DNA of 64,000 nucleotides from an uncultured Schlesneria sp. (lineage in GTDB: Bacteria; Planctomycetota; Planctomycetia; Planctomycetales; Planctomycetaceae). The stretch spans positions 1 through 64,000 of the forward strand of contig CAIMFH010000146.1 in the NCBI GenBank assembly GCA_903840265.1. The letters run 5' to 3'. The translations under genes were made by a program, and so were the position numbers. Numbering within the stretch: position 1 is the stretch's first letter; every line of letters starts with the position of its first letter. The notes under the pieces are model-generated. The model saw only the letters and a program-made list of their open reading frames with translations, was not told the origin of the DNA and made no database searches. Below, one piece after another: positions 52,766 through 62,613 of this stretch.

Positions 52766-53770
52766 ATGAGTGCGGTCCCCGAAACTTCGATTGTCTCTGC
52801 CTCACGCGTCGCGCAACTGCGTGAAGCGCGCGAGATCATTTTACATGAAGGCCAGGCGCTGCTCGCTTTGGCTCGTCGTTTAGACACGCGGTTCTGTGAT
52901 GCGGTTGAGATGCTGGCGAGTTGTCGTGGAAATACGCTGGTGACCGGCATCGGCAAAGCAGGGCTGATCGGACGAAAGATCGCAGCGACTCTTTCTTCAA
53001 CAGGAACGCGAGCTCATTTCGTGCATCCCACCGAGGCGCTGCATGGCGACTTGGGATGTATCGGTCCGGACGATGTCTGGCTGATGCTGTCCAACAGTGG
53101 GGAGACAGAAGAGATCTGCCGGTTGCTGCCCTTGATCGCCGATCAGCGGCTGGCCGTGATCGCCATTACGGCCAGCGATGCCAGTACGCTTGGTGCGGCA
53201 GCAGATGTGACGATCCAACTCGGGCGGATGGTGGAAGCCGGGCTGCATGGACTGGCTCCGACGACCAGCACCGCCGCGATGCTGGCTGTAGGCGATGCCT
53301 TGGCGCTCGTGATCAGTCAGGTGCGAAATTTCACACCGCAACAGTTCGCCGTGTTCCATCCGGGTGGTAGCCTGGGCCGCAGGCTGGCATCGGTCAAAGA
53401 CATTATGCGGGCGGGTGATCAGGTTCGCATTGCCAGTGAATCCGCCACGATTCGCGAAGTGTTTGTCACGTTGGCGCGACCGGGCCGGCGGACGGGTGCC
53501 GTGATGCTGGTCGATGCCGACGGACGCCTGTCAGGACTGTTCACGGACAGCGATCTGGCCCGACTGCTGGAGCATCATCGGGATCAGCAGTTCGATCGGC
53601 CGATCTCCGAAGTGATGACGAACAAGCCGTTGACAATCAGCCCTGATGCCATCTTGGAAGAAGTCTTGCAGCTATTGGGGGCTCGTCATGTCAGCGAACT
53701 GCCAGTGGTTGATGCTGCGGGGTGTCCCGTGGGACTGATCGATATCACCGACTTGATTGGACTCGGTTGA
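52766..53770 (+). CDS. kdsD: Arabinose-5-phosphate isomerase (SIS + 2 CBS)
   Basis: A 334-residue enzyme that turns ribulose 5-phosphate into arabinose 5-phosphate, the first step of Kdo synthesis. Residues about 45-180 are a SIS sugar-isomerase domain with TGIGKAGLIGRKIAAT, HPTEALHGDLG, LSNSGETEEI and TTSTAAMLAVGDALA, typical of KdsD/GutQ. Two CBS domains follow (residues about 210-270 and 275-334, KDIMRAGDQVRIA and ISEVMTNKPLTISPDAI). GutQ has the same architecture; the following LptC/LptA-like gene makes KdsD more likely. Other Kdo genes are not in the window. Confidence 0.93.
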   Translation: MSAVPETSIVSASRVAQLREAREIILHEGQALLALARRLDTRFCDAVEMLASCRGNTLVTGIGKAGLIGRKIAATLSSTGTRAHFVHPTEALHGDLGCIGPDDVWLMLSNSGETEEICRLLPLIADQRLAVIAITASDASTLGAAADVTIQLGRMVEAGLHGLAPTTSTAAMLAVGDALALVISQVRNFTPQQFAVFHPGGSLGRRLASVKDIMRAGDQVRIASESATIREVFVTLARPGRRTGAVMLVDADGRLSGLFTDSDLARLLEHHRDQQFDRPISEVMTNKPLTISPDAILEEVLQLLGARHVSELPVVDAAGCPVGLIDITDLIGLG

Positions 53771-53830
53771 AGTACCGATTCGAAGCTGATCCCGCCCTCG
53801 TCGAGCTCACTGTGAGTATCTGATCCTTCC

Positions 53831-56800
53831 ATGCATGCCCGCCTGCTCTTCACGATCGCGACAGTCGCCTGCCTGCTGGGGACGTACGCTGTCTACGCCG
53901 TCGTCACCAGGCCATTCGTGGTGATTCCGGAGATCCCCGAGAAGCGAGTCGACATGGCCGAGCATGCCATGGCGCATCGCCCGGCAGAGAATGTCCGTGT
54001 GGCGAAGGCTCATCTAGCCGAGTTGAGCTGGGCCTCAGAATCGCAGTACATGATGCGATCGGGGCAGTCGTTCATCTACACCGAGAAATTTGAACATATT
54101 CCTGGCGATAACAAAATTCGTTTTATCCCCTTCGCGATGGTCTGGCTGCAAAAGGACAAAGAGGGTCGCGAGAGTGCCGTCTCATTGGTTAGCGATTCCG
54201 CACTGGTCCGGTTCGCCTCGGGCTTCGATGGGTCGAATCCCAATCCCGGTCGTGTCGTGGGGGCCGTCTTGGACGGGGAAGTTCAGATGAAGGGGTCCGA
54301 CGGCCTGGCGATCGAGGGGAAGCAATTTGTATTTGACGAATCGGCGCCGTCGCTCATCAGTACAAATCCCGTCAAGTTCCAGTATGCGTCTCACAAGGGA
54401 TACGGACGGAACTTAAACGTCAAATTGATTCCCGCGGAAGGACCGCCGGGACGCGATCGCCCTCATGTCTATGGCGTTCGTACGATTCGACTGGGTGCCG
54501 GTACGAATCCCGTGACCAAGAAATGGGATCCGGTACAACTGGATGTCCGCATGCCACAGCAGGGTCAGCAAAAGCTGATCAAAGTCCGCTGCAATGGCGA
54601 CCTGGAGTACGATGTCGCAGCTCATACAGCTCTCTTTTCGCAGTCCGTTCGTGCTCACAGCATGACCAGTGCGAGCGGTTACGATGCGCTCGATTGCGAC
54701 AAACTATGGCTGCAATTCACGAAAGCACCCGGTGCCGAGGCTGCGGTGCCAGCTCCCGAAGATGGAACGCCGATCGAGAAGCCTCCGTACCAGAAGCTGG
54801 AGACGGACTTGGCTTTCAGCCGACTGATCGCCGAAGGTCAGACGGTCAAGATCGTGTCGACCGAGCGGAATCTGAGTGCGACGATGAAACGCCTGGTTTA
54901 CGATGCCGACCAACGGCGTCTGCAACTGACCGACCCGCGTGCGGTCTATATCACGCAACGCGGCTCAACATTGGCGGTGCCTGAAGTCGACGTTCGCATG
55001 CGAGAAGATAGCTGGCCAGAAGAGGTCTTTTGTCGCGGGGCCGGACAGATGGAAATGATCCGTCCGGAAACGAACGAACTGGCATTCGTGGCGAGCTGGG
55101 CGGGGGAGCTTAAGCTGACCAGATCGTCCCCCTCCATCAGCGGGCTGGACTTCATTCAGCTTCAGCAACAAGCTTCGTTTCGCCAGCCTCGCCAGCATAC
55201 CGGCTTGCTAGCCGAGGTTATCCAACTCTGGCTGGCTAGTCCTATCGACAATACTGCCGATAGCGGTAAGCCTTCAGCGGCCCCGGGCGAGAAGTCGCCT
55301 GATCCGCAGCCGAAGCGACTGTTTGCCGAACGAAATGTCGCGCTGGTTAGTCCGCAACTGATCGCCAAGGCTGGCGAGCTGGACGTCCGGTTTGAGAGTG
55401 ATACCGCGTCGCAAGAGACGAGTGAAGTTTCGCGAGAATCCCTGCAACTGGTGGCCCTCGAAGTCCCGGTCCAGCAGTCAGTGGCGCGAGAGCCTCTTGG
55501 ACCCCAACAGCAACCACAGCCTAAGCCAAAGGTCGCGCCGCGAGATCGCGACGTGCAGCCCATCAATCACTCTGTGGTCAATCGCGCGCGCGATTCCCTG
55601 GGCCCACCAATTGATATTCCGCTGACGACCGGTGGCGCAGCGCCAAACAAATCTCGACCAGCCAACCAGTTGCCGAAATCGCAGGAACCACTCGAAATCG
55701 TTGCCGATCGCATCGCCGTGCAGATGCGACGAATTGAAGGGAAGACCGAGCCTGAGCTAGTCGAAGTCGAGACGCAAGGGCGTGTGAAGATCGCTCAGCG
55801 GCGTCCAAACGGCGAGGCTCCTTTGACAGCGGAAGGGGATCGGCTGCGTCTGCAGAACCGGGGTTTGCAGCGGGAAATCGTGCATCTGTTCGGTCAGCCT
55901 GCTCATCTGCGAGATCGCGGTCTGCATGTCGAAGGCCGTGAAGTTCATCTGGACCGCGCTGCCAATCGTGTCTGGGTGAAAGGGAATGGATTGCTGCAAT
56001 TGCCCGTTCCTCCGGGGACGCAACTTGAATCGGTTGGCCAGGCTGCCAACGATCCCGATCTGGATGTGTGGTGGGAAGAGTCGATGGAATTTGACGGCAA
56101 GACCGCCAAGTTTATCGGGAAGGTCCGAGCGGAACTCGGGCTGAGCCGGATGCAATGCGAACAGATGGATGTCGGCCTGTCGTCCCGCCTGTCGTTCACG
56201 GAAACGCAACGCGAGCAGCAACCTGAACTGAGTACCGTCCACTGCAAGGAGGATGTGACTTTTGACAGTTCAGCTAATGAAGGGACGAAACTGGTTCAAG
56301 TACAACGAGGAAAGGTGGCCGAATTTACGATCGAACACCTGAAAGGAATAACGTCCGCGCAGGGGCCGGGGTGGATTCAGGTGTTGCAACGAGGTAAAGG
56401 GGATGCACCTGCCCAACGAGACGTGATGCAGGCGAATCGACCGATCAATTCCGTCGGTTCCGAATGGACATTCACTCGGATCGATTTCAAAGGTCGCATG
56501 ATTGGCAAGATTCGCGAACAAAGCTCGACGTTTTACGACTCGGTGCTGATCGTGCATGGCCCCGTCGAACGGACGACCGACAAGATTGATGCAGATCACC
56601 TTCCCCCGCTGGCAGGCAGTATGCGCTGCGACGAACTGGAGTTCTCACACCATTCCAAGGGGCCGAATCAGCCTGTGGATTATCAGCAGTTGGTGGGTAA
56701 GGTGAATGCCCGCATCGAAGGCCGCGGCTTTTATGCGAATGCCAGCGAGATTAGTTACGACGGCGCGAAGGGTCTGTATATGCTGCGTTCGTACGGCAAC

Positions 56801-56932
56801 CAGAATGCCACGATCGCCCAGGAGGACAAAAACGGCCGCCGCCACGAAGCCAGCGGCCGCCGCATTGAGTTCATCCCTGCGACAAAGACGGTGAAAGTCG
56901 ACCGGGCGACTGGCGCGAGCGGCAGCCCTTAG
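53831..56932 (+). CDS. Giant LptC/LptA-like envelope protein
   Basis: A 1033-residue protein starting 60 bases after kdsD. One membrane helix near residues 4-24 anchors it, followed by a first part (about 50-210) with LptC-like strands (VSDSALVRFASGF, GAVLDGEVQMKGSDG). Residues about 639-725 show LptA/OstA features: LVEVETQGRVKIAQRR, GDRLRLQNRGLQREIVHLFG and GREVHLDRAANRVWVKGNG. Other similar strands recur through the protein. The fold would be a long beta-jellyroll bridge for lipopolysaccharide. In Gram-negative bacteria kdsD is followed by kdsC, lptC, lptA and lptB; here a single long gene takes the place of lptC-lptA and no lptB follows. Placement in the Lpt path is inference. Confidence 0.65.
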   Translation: MHARLLFTIATVACLLGTYAVYAVVTRPFVVIPEIPEKRVDMAEHAMAHRPAENVRVAKAHLAELSWASESQYMMRSGQSFIYTEKFEHIPGDNKIRFIPFAMVWLQKDKEGRESAVSLVSDSALVRFASGFDGSNPNPGRVVGAVLDGEVQMKGSDGLAIEGKQFVFDESAPSLISTNPVKFQYASHKGYGRNLNVKLIPAEGPPGRDRPHVYGVRTIRLGAGTNPVTKKWDPVQLDVRMPQQGQQKLIKVRCNGDLEYDVAAHTALFSQSVRAHSMTSASGYDALDCDKLWLQFTKAPGAEAAVPAPEDGTPIEKPPYQKLETDLAFSRLIAEGQTVKIVSTERNLSATMKRLVYDADQRRLQLTDPRAVYITQRGSTLAVPEVDVRMREDSWPEEVFCRGAGQMEMIRPETNELAFVASWAGELKLTRSSPSISGLDFIQLQQQASFRQPRQHTGLLAEVIQLWLASPIDNTADSGKPSAAPGEKSPDPQPKRLFAERNVALVSPQLIAKAGELDVRFESDTASQETSEVSRESLQLVALEVPVQQSVAREPLGPQQQPQPKPKVAPRDRDVQPINHSVVNRARDSLGPPIDIPLTTGGAAPNKSRPANQLPKSQEPLEIVADRIAVQMRRIEGKTEPELVEVETQGRVKIAQRRPNGEAPLTAEGDRLRLQNRGLQREIVHLFGQPAHLRDRGLHVEGREVHLDRAANRVWVKGNGLLQLPVPPGTQLESVGQAANDPDLDVWWEESMEFDGKTAKFIGKVRAELGLSRMQCEQMDVGLSSRLSFTETQREQQPELSTVHCKEDVTFDSSANEGTKLVQVQRGKVAEFTIEHLKGITSAQGPGWIQVLQRGKGDAPAQRDVMQANRPINSVGSEWTFTRIDFKGRMIGKIREQSSTFYDSVLIVHGPVERTTDKIDADHLPPLAGSMRCDELEFSHHSKGPNQPVDYQQLVGKVNARIEGRGFYANASEISYDGAKGLYMLRSYGNQNATIAQEDKNGRRHEASGRRIEFIPATKTVKVDRATGASGSP

Positions 56933-56955
56933 TCTGTCATTCTTACTTTCTTCTT

Positions 56956-56972
56956 GCTGGCTGAAGCCCGGC
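56956..56972 (+). repeat. Single decayed REP palindrome
   Basis: GCTGGCTGAAGCCCGGC differs by one base from the GCCGGCTGAAGCCCGGC repeat beside the transposase at 40041-40475. It lies between two genes that end towards each other. Confidence 0.7.
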
Positions 56973-57037
56973 AAAAAGAGCAATCAGTCAATGGCAGCAT
57001 ACTTCGGTTGTGAAGCCCATTTCGTTATCACAAATTC

Positions 57038-58222
57038 CTACTTCGCCACCGAGAACTTGTGCACCGTCGTCTGCGTATAGGTCTCGCCAGGATTCAGACG
57101 TGTGGTCGGGAATTCGGGGCGGTTCGGTGAGTCGGGGTAGTGTTGGGCTTCCAGGCAGAAGGCTCCGTGCTTGGGGGCGTTGCCGGTCTTGGCGTTTCCT
57201 TCGAGGAAGTTGCCGGTGTAGAACTGGATGCCGGGTTCGGTCGTGGAGATTTCCATGACTCGGCCGGACTTGGGTTCGACGATTTTGGCGGCCGGTCGCA
57301 GTTCGCCATTCTTTCCGTCGACCACATAGCAGTGATCGTAGCCGCCGGAGCCGTTGACTGGTTTTTCGATTCGCTCGCCAATCTTGTGTGGCTTCAGGAA
57401 GTCCATCGGCGTTCCCTCGACCGTGGCGAGCTCACCAGTCGGGATACCGGTTTCGTCGACCGGCAAGTACTTGGAACCAGTCAGTGTCAATTCATGATCG
57501 AGGACCAAGCCATTCCCGGCTCCCGCCAGGTTCCAATAGGCATGGTTTGTCAGGTTGAGGACTGTCGCCTTGTCGGTGGTGGCCTTGTAGTCGATGCGAA
57601 GTTCGTTGTCGTCGGTCAGTGTGTACGTGACAGTGGTGATCAGTTTGCCAGGATAGTTTTCCTCGCCATCGGGACTGACATAGGTCAGTTTCACTCCGGC
57701 TTGCGTGTCATTCTGGAATGGCTCGGCAGCCCACAGCTTCTTCATGAAGCCTTCTTTGCCCCCATGCAGCGTGTTCGCGCCATTGTTCAGGAACAGCTCG
57801 TACTCGGTGCCATCGAGCGAAAACTTGCCGCCCGCGATACGGTTGGCGAAGCGACCGCAGGCACCGCCAAAGTAGGGGGCGTTTTCGAGGTACGCTTTGC
57901 AGTCCGGATGGCTGAGTGTCACGTTCTCCAGCTTGCCGTCGCGATCGGGAACTTCGACCGAAGTGATGATTGCGCCCAGGTCAATCAAACCGACCTTCAT
58001 TCCCTGGCGGTTTCGCAGGCTGTACTGGGTGACTTCTTCGCCGGTGGCAGTTTCGCCAAATGGTTCGCGTTGGACGGTCAGCATGTTCTTTTCCGCGGTG
58101 TCTGGTGCTTGTTTGGATGGCTTGGTGATGACGGTTGGCCTGGACGATGATTCACAGCCGATGACTGCGACACAGCATCCGAACAGCAGCCCGGCGGCCA
58201 GCCTTTGTCGCAACGATTTCAT
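57038..58222 (-). CDS. galM: Galactose mutarotase (aldose 1-epimerase), lipoprotein
   Basis: A 394-residue enzyme that interconverts alpha and beta aldoses. The ATG at 58220-58222 (AGGA nine bases upstream) starts a signal peptide with lipobox VIGC (Cys 23), so the protein is membrane-attached outside the cytoplasm, unlike the cytoplasmic GalM of E. coli. The galactose-mutarotase fold is clear: GGACGRFANRIAGGKF, LHGGKEGFMKKLW, the catalytic His 227 in TNHAYWNLAG and the catalytic Glu 358 in CLEAQHYPDS, and the closing LNPGETYTQTTVHKF. It probably acts on sugars during import or breakdown. Alone on its strand. Confidence 0.94.
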   Translation of the reverse strand: MKSLRQRLAAGLLFGCCVAVIGCESSSRPTVITKPSKQAPDTAEKNMLTVQREPFGETATGEEVTQYSLRNRQGMKVGLIDLGAIITSVEVPDRDGKLENVTLSHPDCKAYLENAPYFGGACGRFANRIAGGKFSLDGTEYELFLNNGANTLHGGKEGFMKKLWAAEPFQNDTQAGVKLTYVSPDGEENYPGKLITTVTYTLTDDNELRIDYKATTDKATVLNLTNHAYWNLAGAGNGLVLDHELTLTGSKYLPVDETGIPTGELATVEGTPMDFLKPHKIGERIEKPVNGSGGYDHCYVVDGKNGELRPAAKIVEPKSGRVMEISTTEPGIQFYTGNFLEGNAKTGNAPKHGAFCLEAQHYPDSPNRPEFPTTRLNPGETYTQTTVHKFSVAK

Positions 58223-58595
58223 GTTGTTCAATCCTGGAAGATGCTCTGAATGAGTACGACGAAGTGGGTATCTTGGGGACCGCTTCGGATGCGGTCAAGC
58301 GATCCTTAGTGCGGTCGCACTTACGTGTCGCGTTGAAGAATGGGTTAGACGCAGTGGGTTTTGGCTCGCGGGACGCCACAGTCAGGTGGAATGCGCTCTA
58401 ATCTTGCGAAATGGTCGTGGGTGATGATCGTTGTTTTGGATTCGATCTGGGGGCCACAGACTGATCGTCTTGGGGTGGCGGTGGTGATGAAAGAGAAGAC
58501 CGGCGACGTCGAGGACTTCGACACCGTGGCACCCCCAAGGCAACTCAAAACGAGATCAAAGCGACCGGCTTGAAGCCCATCCTTCGAGGAGACGA
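58223..58595. other. Intergenic region
   Basis: About 370 bases upstream of the mutarotase gene. A CACCGTGGCACCC motif near 58524 recurs in part at 42957 and 28533, always in non-coding DNA and preceded by AAAAC or GACAC, so it may be a short dispersed repeat. No other feature is recognised. Confidence 0.45.
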
Positions 58596-59015
58596 TCAGT
58601 CTTGATTGGCGTTCCGCTCGCGATCGATCGTGCCAAACGCGAGCATTTTCCTGTGATAGCGGGGCGAGTTGATGGGGATCACTGGTAGCGTGATCATCGG
58701 CATCCCGAGGCCACAGATGAAACGGGGTTCTCTGACGAACAGAGTGCTATCGCCTGCTCCAGTCGTTTCGATACCAATTCGATTCGCTGACTTTTGGATG
58801 CGAGTCCGAAGTTCGTAATCAGCTTCGCGCTCGAGCTTGATGGCCCGTCCATCCCCTAGCGTGATCGAGTCGCCCTCGATTGCTACCACCGTTTCCGCAT
58901 TCGGAAGCGGATCGTTGTCGACAAGCCGGAGGTAGCAGATGCCGATGACGCCGAACAGTTGGTTCAGAATCAGAGCCAGTGCCGCAACAACCAGTTGGAG
59001 CGTGTGGGTTCTCAC
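58596..59015 (-). CDS. Hypothetical membrane-anchored protein, 139 residues
   Basis: Starts at a GTG (59013-59015), with one membrane helix (residues 7-30, LVVAALALILNQLFGVIGICYLRLV) and a small extracytoplasmic domain (VVAIEGDSITLGDGRAIKLERE) that looks like a beta-strand protein. No family recognised. It lies 100 bases from the end of the RDD membrane protein gene on the same strand and could be co-transcribed with it. Confidence 0.55.
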   Translation of the reverse strand: MRTHTLQLVVAALALILNQLFGVIGICYLRLVDNDPLPNAETVVAIEGDSITLGDGRAIKLEREADYELRTRIQKSANRIGIETTGAGDSTLFVREPRFICGLGMPMITLPVIPINSPRYHRKMLAFGTIDRERNANQD

Positions 59016-59118
59016 GTCGCTTCACGAAGCCGATGATAAGAGAAAATTACGGCATAACATCGATCTCGATGGAAATCTTATCAGGCAACACACAAACTCG
59101 AGCATTCAATTCGCTCAA

Positions 59119-60870
59119 TCACGAGTTGGCGAATTCTGAATCCGCAGGCAGGCGATCCAAGACTGGCTTCCTGATCACGATCGTGTCGGCAGCGAAATCA
59201 CCGACGCGCTGGCGGAAGCGGCTGAGTGTGACTGTGAACGCGGCGGGTAGCCATCCGAAGCACAGGACTGCGTCGATCAACAGCAGGATCTCTCGGAACA
59301 TCGCTCGCAAAAGGCCGCATGGCCGCAGCGTCGTGCGGACGACTCGCAGGTTGAACAACCATTTGCCGGGACTAATTCCCCATAGTCCTTCCCCGATTCC
59401 CAAGACAAATAGCCAGGTCACGAAATACAATAGCAATCCCAGGACACCAAACACCAGCATCTTCATGATGTTGAGATCGAGCTCTGAAAACTTCTCCATC
59501 CACCACTCTTGCGCTTCGGCCTGGGACCCGATGAACGCCCACTGCAGGGCCACAATCGGCCCCATGATGAGGAGCCAGTCCACTCCCTTGGCGAGAATTC
59601 GCCGCAAGAACGGCGCGAGTTCGACAGTTGAGTTTCCGTACTCATAACGGCTGCTGCAATAAGCATTCATCAGCCAGGTCACGAGGATGGCGTAGATCAA
59701 CATCACAATGAAGGCAACCCACCATAATTGTGATATGGTCTGAGTCAGTCGCTCCATCACAAGACCCGTTTTCAGTGACAGCTTGGAGGTCTTGGTTCCA
59801 TCGGCCTGGATCTCGTCCAGCGACAACTTATTCCCCAGCGTCTGACTGACCAGGTAGGCGGTCTGGCCATCAGAGACAAGCTTTGAATTCAGGATGAGTC
59901 CAGAGTGTTCGGTTTCAATCGATTGTTTCCAAGCTCCCTCCGTCAATCGCGAAATGGAAAACGTCGTCTTCATTCCGCCCGCTTTGAAGTTTGATTTCTC
60001 ATGGATCAACAGCGGGCCCTGTGCATCGACCCCCACTTGAAATTCAGAGTGTTCTCCCGCAGAGATCCAATTAGAAAGAGGTTTCGGCGCATTTTCGGTC
60101 ACTAGTGCCGACGCGGTTCCCTCGGGAAACAGTTCCAGCTTGTTTGAGTAAAGCACATTCGTGCCGTCGGAGCAGAAGAGATGGATCTGCCCGTTGGCAT
60201 TCACAACTTTCGTTTCGACAACCCCGCCAAATTCGACGGCGGACTCTTTCGCAGGATCCTCAGATACATCAGCGACAGGTTCATCACTTGTCGCAGGCGG
60301 TAGCAGCACGAGCCCCTCTGATCGCCAGGCGCCGCCCGTCCAGACATGCAAACGTGAAATCGGCAAACTATCACCAGAGACTGATGGCGTTTCGACGATA
60401 GTTGCCAGCTTGCCTTGGTAAATGAAGATCGGCTCACTGGAGTGAGTGGTTCCAGTGGATATCTCTTGCACATCGTCACCCTGGATGCGGATCACGGTCG
60501 ATCCGTTCAAGCCCCACAGGCCTGATTCATCGGCCACTAAGTCGACCTGTCCTGCCGACTTCTGCATGCCGATTTCTCGCGACTCTCCGCTGGCGAGATC
60601 AAAAACGGTGAGGGACTGTCGGTTACCACCGGGATTGAACGGGTTCACCGAGAGGTTGGGGACGTACAGCTTCCCTTGTGACATCACTGAATGGTCGACC
60701 AGCGGAACCGAGTTCTGAAAGACTTCCGTGAAAGTGATGGGCCAGTGGAACGCTACCGCGATGAGAGTCGGCGCGACTGAGTACAGCGCGAACGAACCAA
60801 GCGTGAGCACGATGATTGAGATGACGTATCCCGCCTTCAGTGGCGGTGGAGACGAATCGTCGGTCGGCAT
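59119..60870 (-). CDS. RDD-family membrane protein with large extracytoplasmic domain
   Basis: A 583-residue protein. One membrane helix near residues 15-42, then about 330 residues of beta-rich sequence that looks like an irregular propeller (SLTVFDLASGESREIGMQ, ADESGLWGLNG, LHVWTGGAWRSEG), then a membrane helix (about 378-400, WWVAFIVMLIYAILVTWLM) and a C-terminal RDD domain (RRILAKGVDWLLI, WGISPGKWLFNLRVV, RQRVGDFAADTIVI) with two to three helices. RDD domains carry the Arg-Asp-Asp pattern and are thought to act in transport. The large outer domain inserted before the RDD is unusual. ATG start. Confidence 0.82.
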   Translation of the reverse strand: MPTDDSSPPPLKAGYVISIIVLTLGSFALYSVAPTLIAVAFHWPITFTEVFQNSVPLVDHSVMSQGKLYVPNLSVNPFNPGGNRQSLTVFDLASGESREIGMQKSAGQVDLVADESGLWGLNGSTVIRIQGDDVQEISTGTTHSSEPIFIYQGKLATIVETPSVSGDSLPISRLHVWTGGAWRSEGLVLLPPATSDEPVADVSEDPAKESAVEFGGVVETKVVNANGQIHLFCSDGTNVLYSNKLELFPEGTASALVTENAPKPLSNWISAGEHSEFQVGVDAQGPLLIHEKSNFKAGGMKTTFSISRLTEGAWKQSIETEHSGLILNSKLVSDGQTAYLVSQTLGNKLSLDEIQADGTKTSKLSLKTGLVMERLTQTISQLWWVAFIVMLIYAILVTWLMNAYCSSRYEYGNSTVELAPFLRRILAKGVDWLLIMGPIVALQWAFIGSQAEAQEWWMEKFSELDLNIMKMLVFGVLGLLLYFVTWLFVLGIGEGLWGISPGKWLFNLRVVRTTLRPCGLLRAMFREILLLIDAVLCFGWLPAAFTVTLSRFRQRVGDFAADTIVIRKPVLDRLPADSEFANS

Positions 60871-61028
60871 GGCTTGATCCTTGAGGTCTGCATCGATCCC
60901 GTTGAGACCTGAATACGTAAAAGAGCTTGGGCTGGATCACGAGAGAGGTGCGACTTCTGAAGCCGCCGTTGTAGCGGTTCTGTCGGGCTCACGCCACGGC
61001 CTGACTTCGGCGTGCAGCATTTCGGCAG

Positions 61029-62363
61029 TTAGTCGTCAGAGTCCAACGACTTTGTGCAGTCGATCAGCAGCCAGAAGATGCCGCTGGCCAGGTACATCGC
61101 CGCGACGAGTAAAAACAGAGGGCCCCAGTCCATTGTTTTGACGTACGCGCCGTCGACGAGCGTCTTCGTCGTGTTCAAGTCCAGGACCCAGCCAAACACG
61201 AGCGGCATCACGATGCCGCCGATCGTTCCTGCCGTGTTGATGATGCTGAACACTGTCGCTGAACACCGCCCGCCGAGATCGGTGCATGTGCCCCAGACCG
61301 TTGGTTGACTCCAGTCACTGAAGAACTTGGCGAGCATCAACGCGATGCTCGCGGCGATCGCTCCTTCCTGCTCGCTGACGATATACAGCATGACGCAGCC
61401 GATAACTTTGCCGACAAAGCCGATGCCACTACGCGACCAGCGACGGTTTCCTGTGGTGCGGATCAAGCGGTCATTCAACCAACCACCCGCGATTCCGCCG
61501 AGTGCTCCGCCCCAGAGGGGCAGGCTGCTGAGCCAGCCGACGTTCTTCATATCGAGATTGTGGCGATACAAAAAATACGAGCCGATCAGCGTGGCAAAGA
61601 CCAGGTCCGATCCAGCGTCCAGGAACTGTTGCACCATGAAGCAGAGCAGGCTGCGACTGCGAGCGGCCTTTGACCAGGGCAGGGTGCCTCGCAGAGACTG
61701 GACGATGCCCCCTTCAGCGATCAACTCACGCTCAGCATCGTTCACCTGAGGATGATCAGCGGGCGAGTTGCGGTACAAGCACAAGAACGCCACTCCAAAC
61801 AAGACCCCAACGACACCCATCAGCCCTAAGGCGGCCTGCCAACTTAAGCCGCACCACCCCATTAAGACCGTTCCCAAAATAATGGGCGACATCGCTCCAC
61901 CGGCGCGGCCGAAGGTAGTGGCCACCCAACCTTGCACCGTGGTGCGAGTCCGTAGGGGAAACCAGACTCGCGTCACTTTGGTCAGGCCGGGATAGCACCC
62001 CGCCTGAGCAGCCCCGAACACGAGTCGCAGACCGGCGATCCCATACAGACTGGAAATCAATCCAAATCCGATCAGCGCGATCGACCACAGCACGATGCTG
62101 GTTCCCAGGAACAGATGGGGCCCGAATAAATCGATGATTACACCGCTGGGGATCTGTCCTCCGGCATAGGTCCAATAGAACAAAGAAGTGAAGAATCCTC
62201 CCTCGGTGTTGTTGAGCCCGTGCGCTTCCTGAAACTTGGGCAGGACGATGTTCCAGGCATACCGATGGAGGTAAAGAAACCACGATGTTCCACAGGCCAG
62301 ACAGAACATCAACCAGCGAACTCGCGACGGTGCTTCGACAGAAACCGCGTTGTCGGTCGCCAT
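61029..62363 (-). CDS. MFS transporter (anion:cation symporter-like)
   Basis: A 444-residue, 12-helix transporter. The ATG at 62361-62363 is preferred over an earlier frame start because the family usually begins near here. The sequence WFLYLHRYAWNIVLPKFQE, SLFYWTYAGGQIPSG and RLVFGAAQAGCYPGLTKV fit the ACS group, which moves sugar acids, glycerate, sialate or phosphate-linked anions. The central loop carries SPADHPQVNDAERELI, the standard hinge. A second half with GGALGGIAGGWLNDR and late helices follows. Substrate cannot be told. No adjacent catabolic genes. Confidence 0.9.
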   Translation of the reverse strand: MATDNAVSVEAPSRVRWLMFCLACGTSWFLYLHRYAWNIVLPKFQEAHGLNNTEGGFFTSLFYWTYAGGQIPSGVIIDLFGPHLFLGTSIVLWSIALIGFGLISSLYGIAGLRLVFGAAQAGCYPGLTKVTRVWFPLRTRTTVQGWVATTFGRAGGAMSPIILGTVLMGWCGLSWQAALGLMGVVGVLFGVAFLCLYRNSPADHPQVNDAERELIAEGGIVQSLRGTLPWSKAARSRSLLCFMVQQFLDAGSDLVFATLIGSYFLYRHNLDMKNVGWLSSLPLWGGALGGIAGGWLNDRLIRTTGNRRWSRSGIGFVGKVIGCVMLYIVSEQEGAIAASIALMLAKFFSDWSQPTVWGTCTDLGGRCSATVFSIINTAGTIGGIVMPLVFGWVLDLNTTKTLVDGAYVKTMDWGPLFLLVAAMYLASGIFWLLIDCTKSLDSDD

Positions 62364-62613
62364 AGGTGGTGTGCTCGCAGGCGGGGTTCGAAGGACCATC
62401 AAATGCTGACGGTACCTCAGGTCAGGCGAGCATCATGGGGTGCGGTTCTGCGGATTCACAGCGTGATGGCGTTGATTTCGGGAGAACGAAGTTTCAGAGT
62501 TGTCACGTCGGCGAATAGTTAAACTTAATCGGGAGCCTGCGTTCGGCGTATTCTCCAGCGACACTTCTCCGTTTCTGTTGCACTTCCGATCTGAATGAAC
62601 CGAGTCCTCTGAC

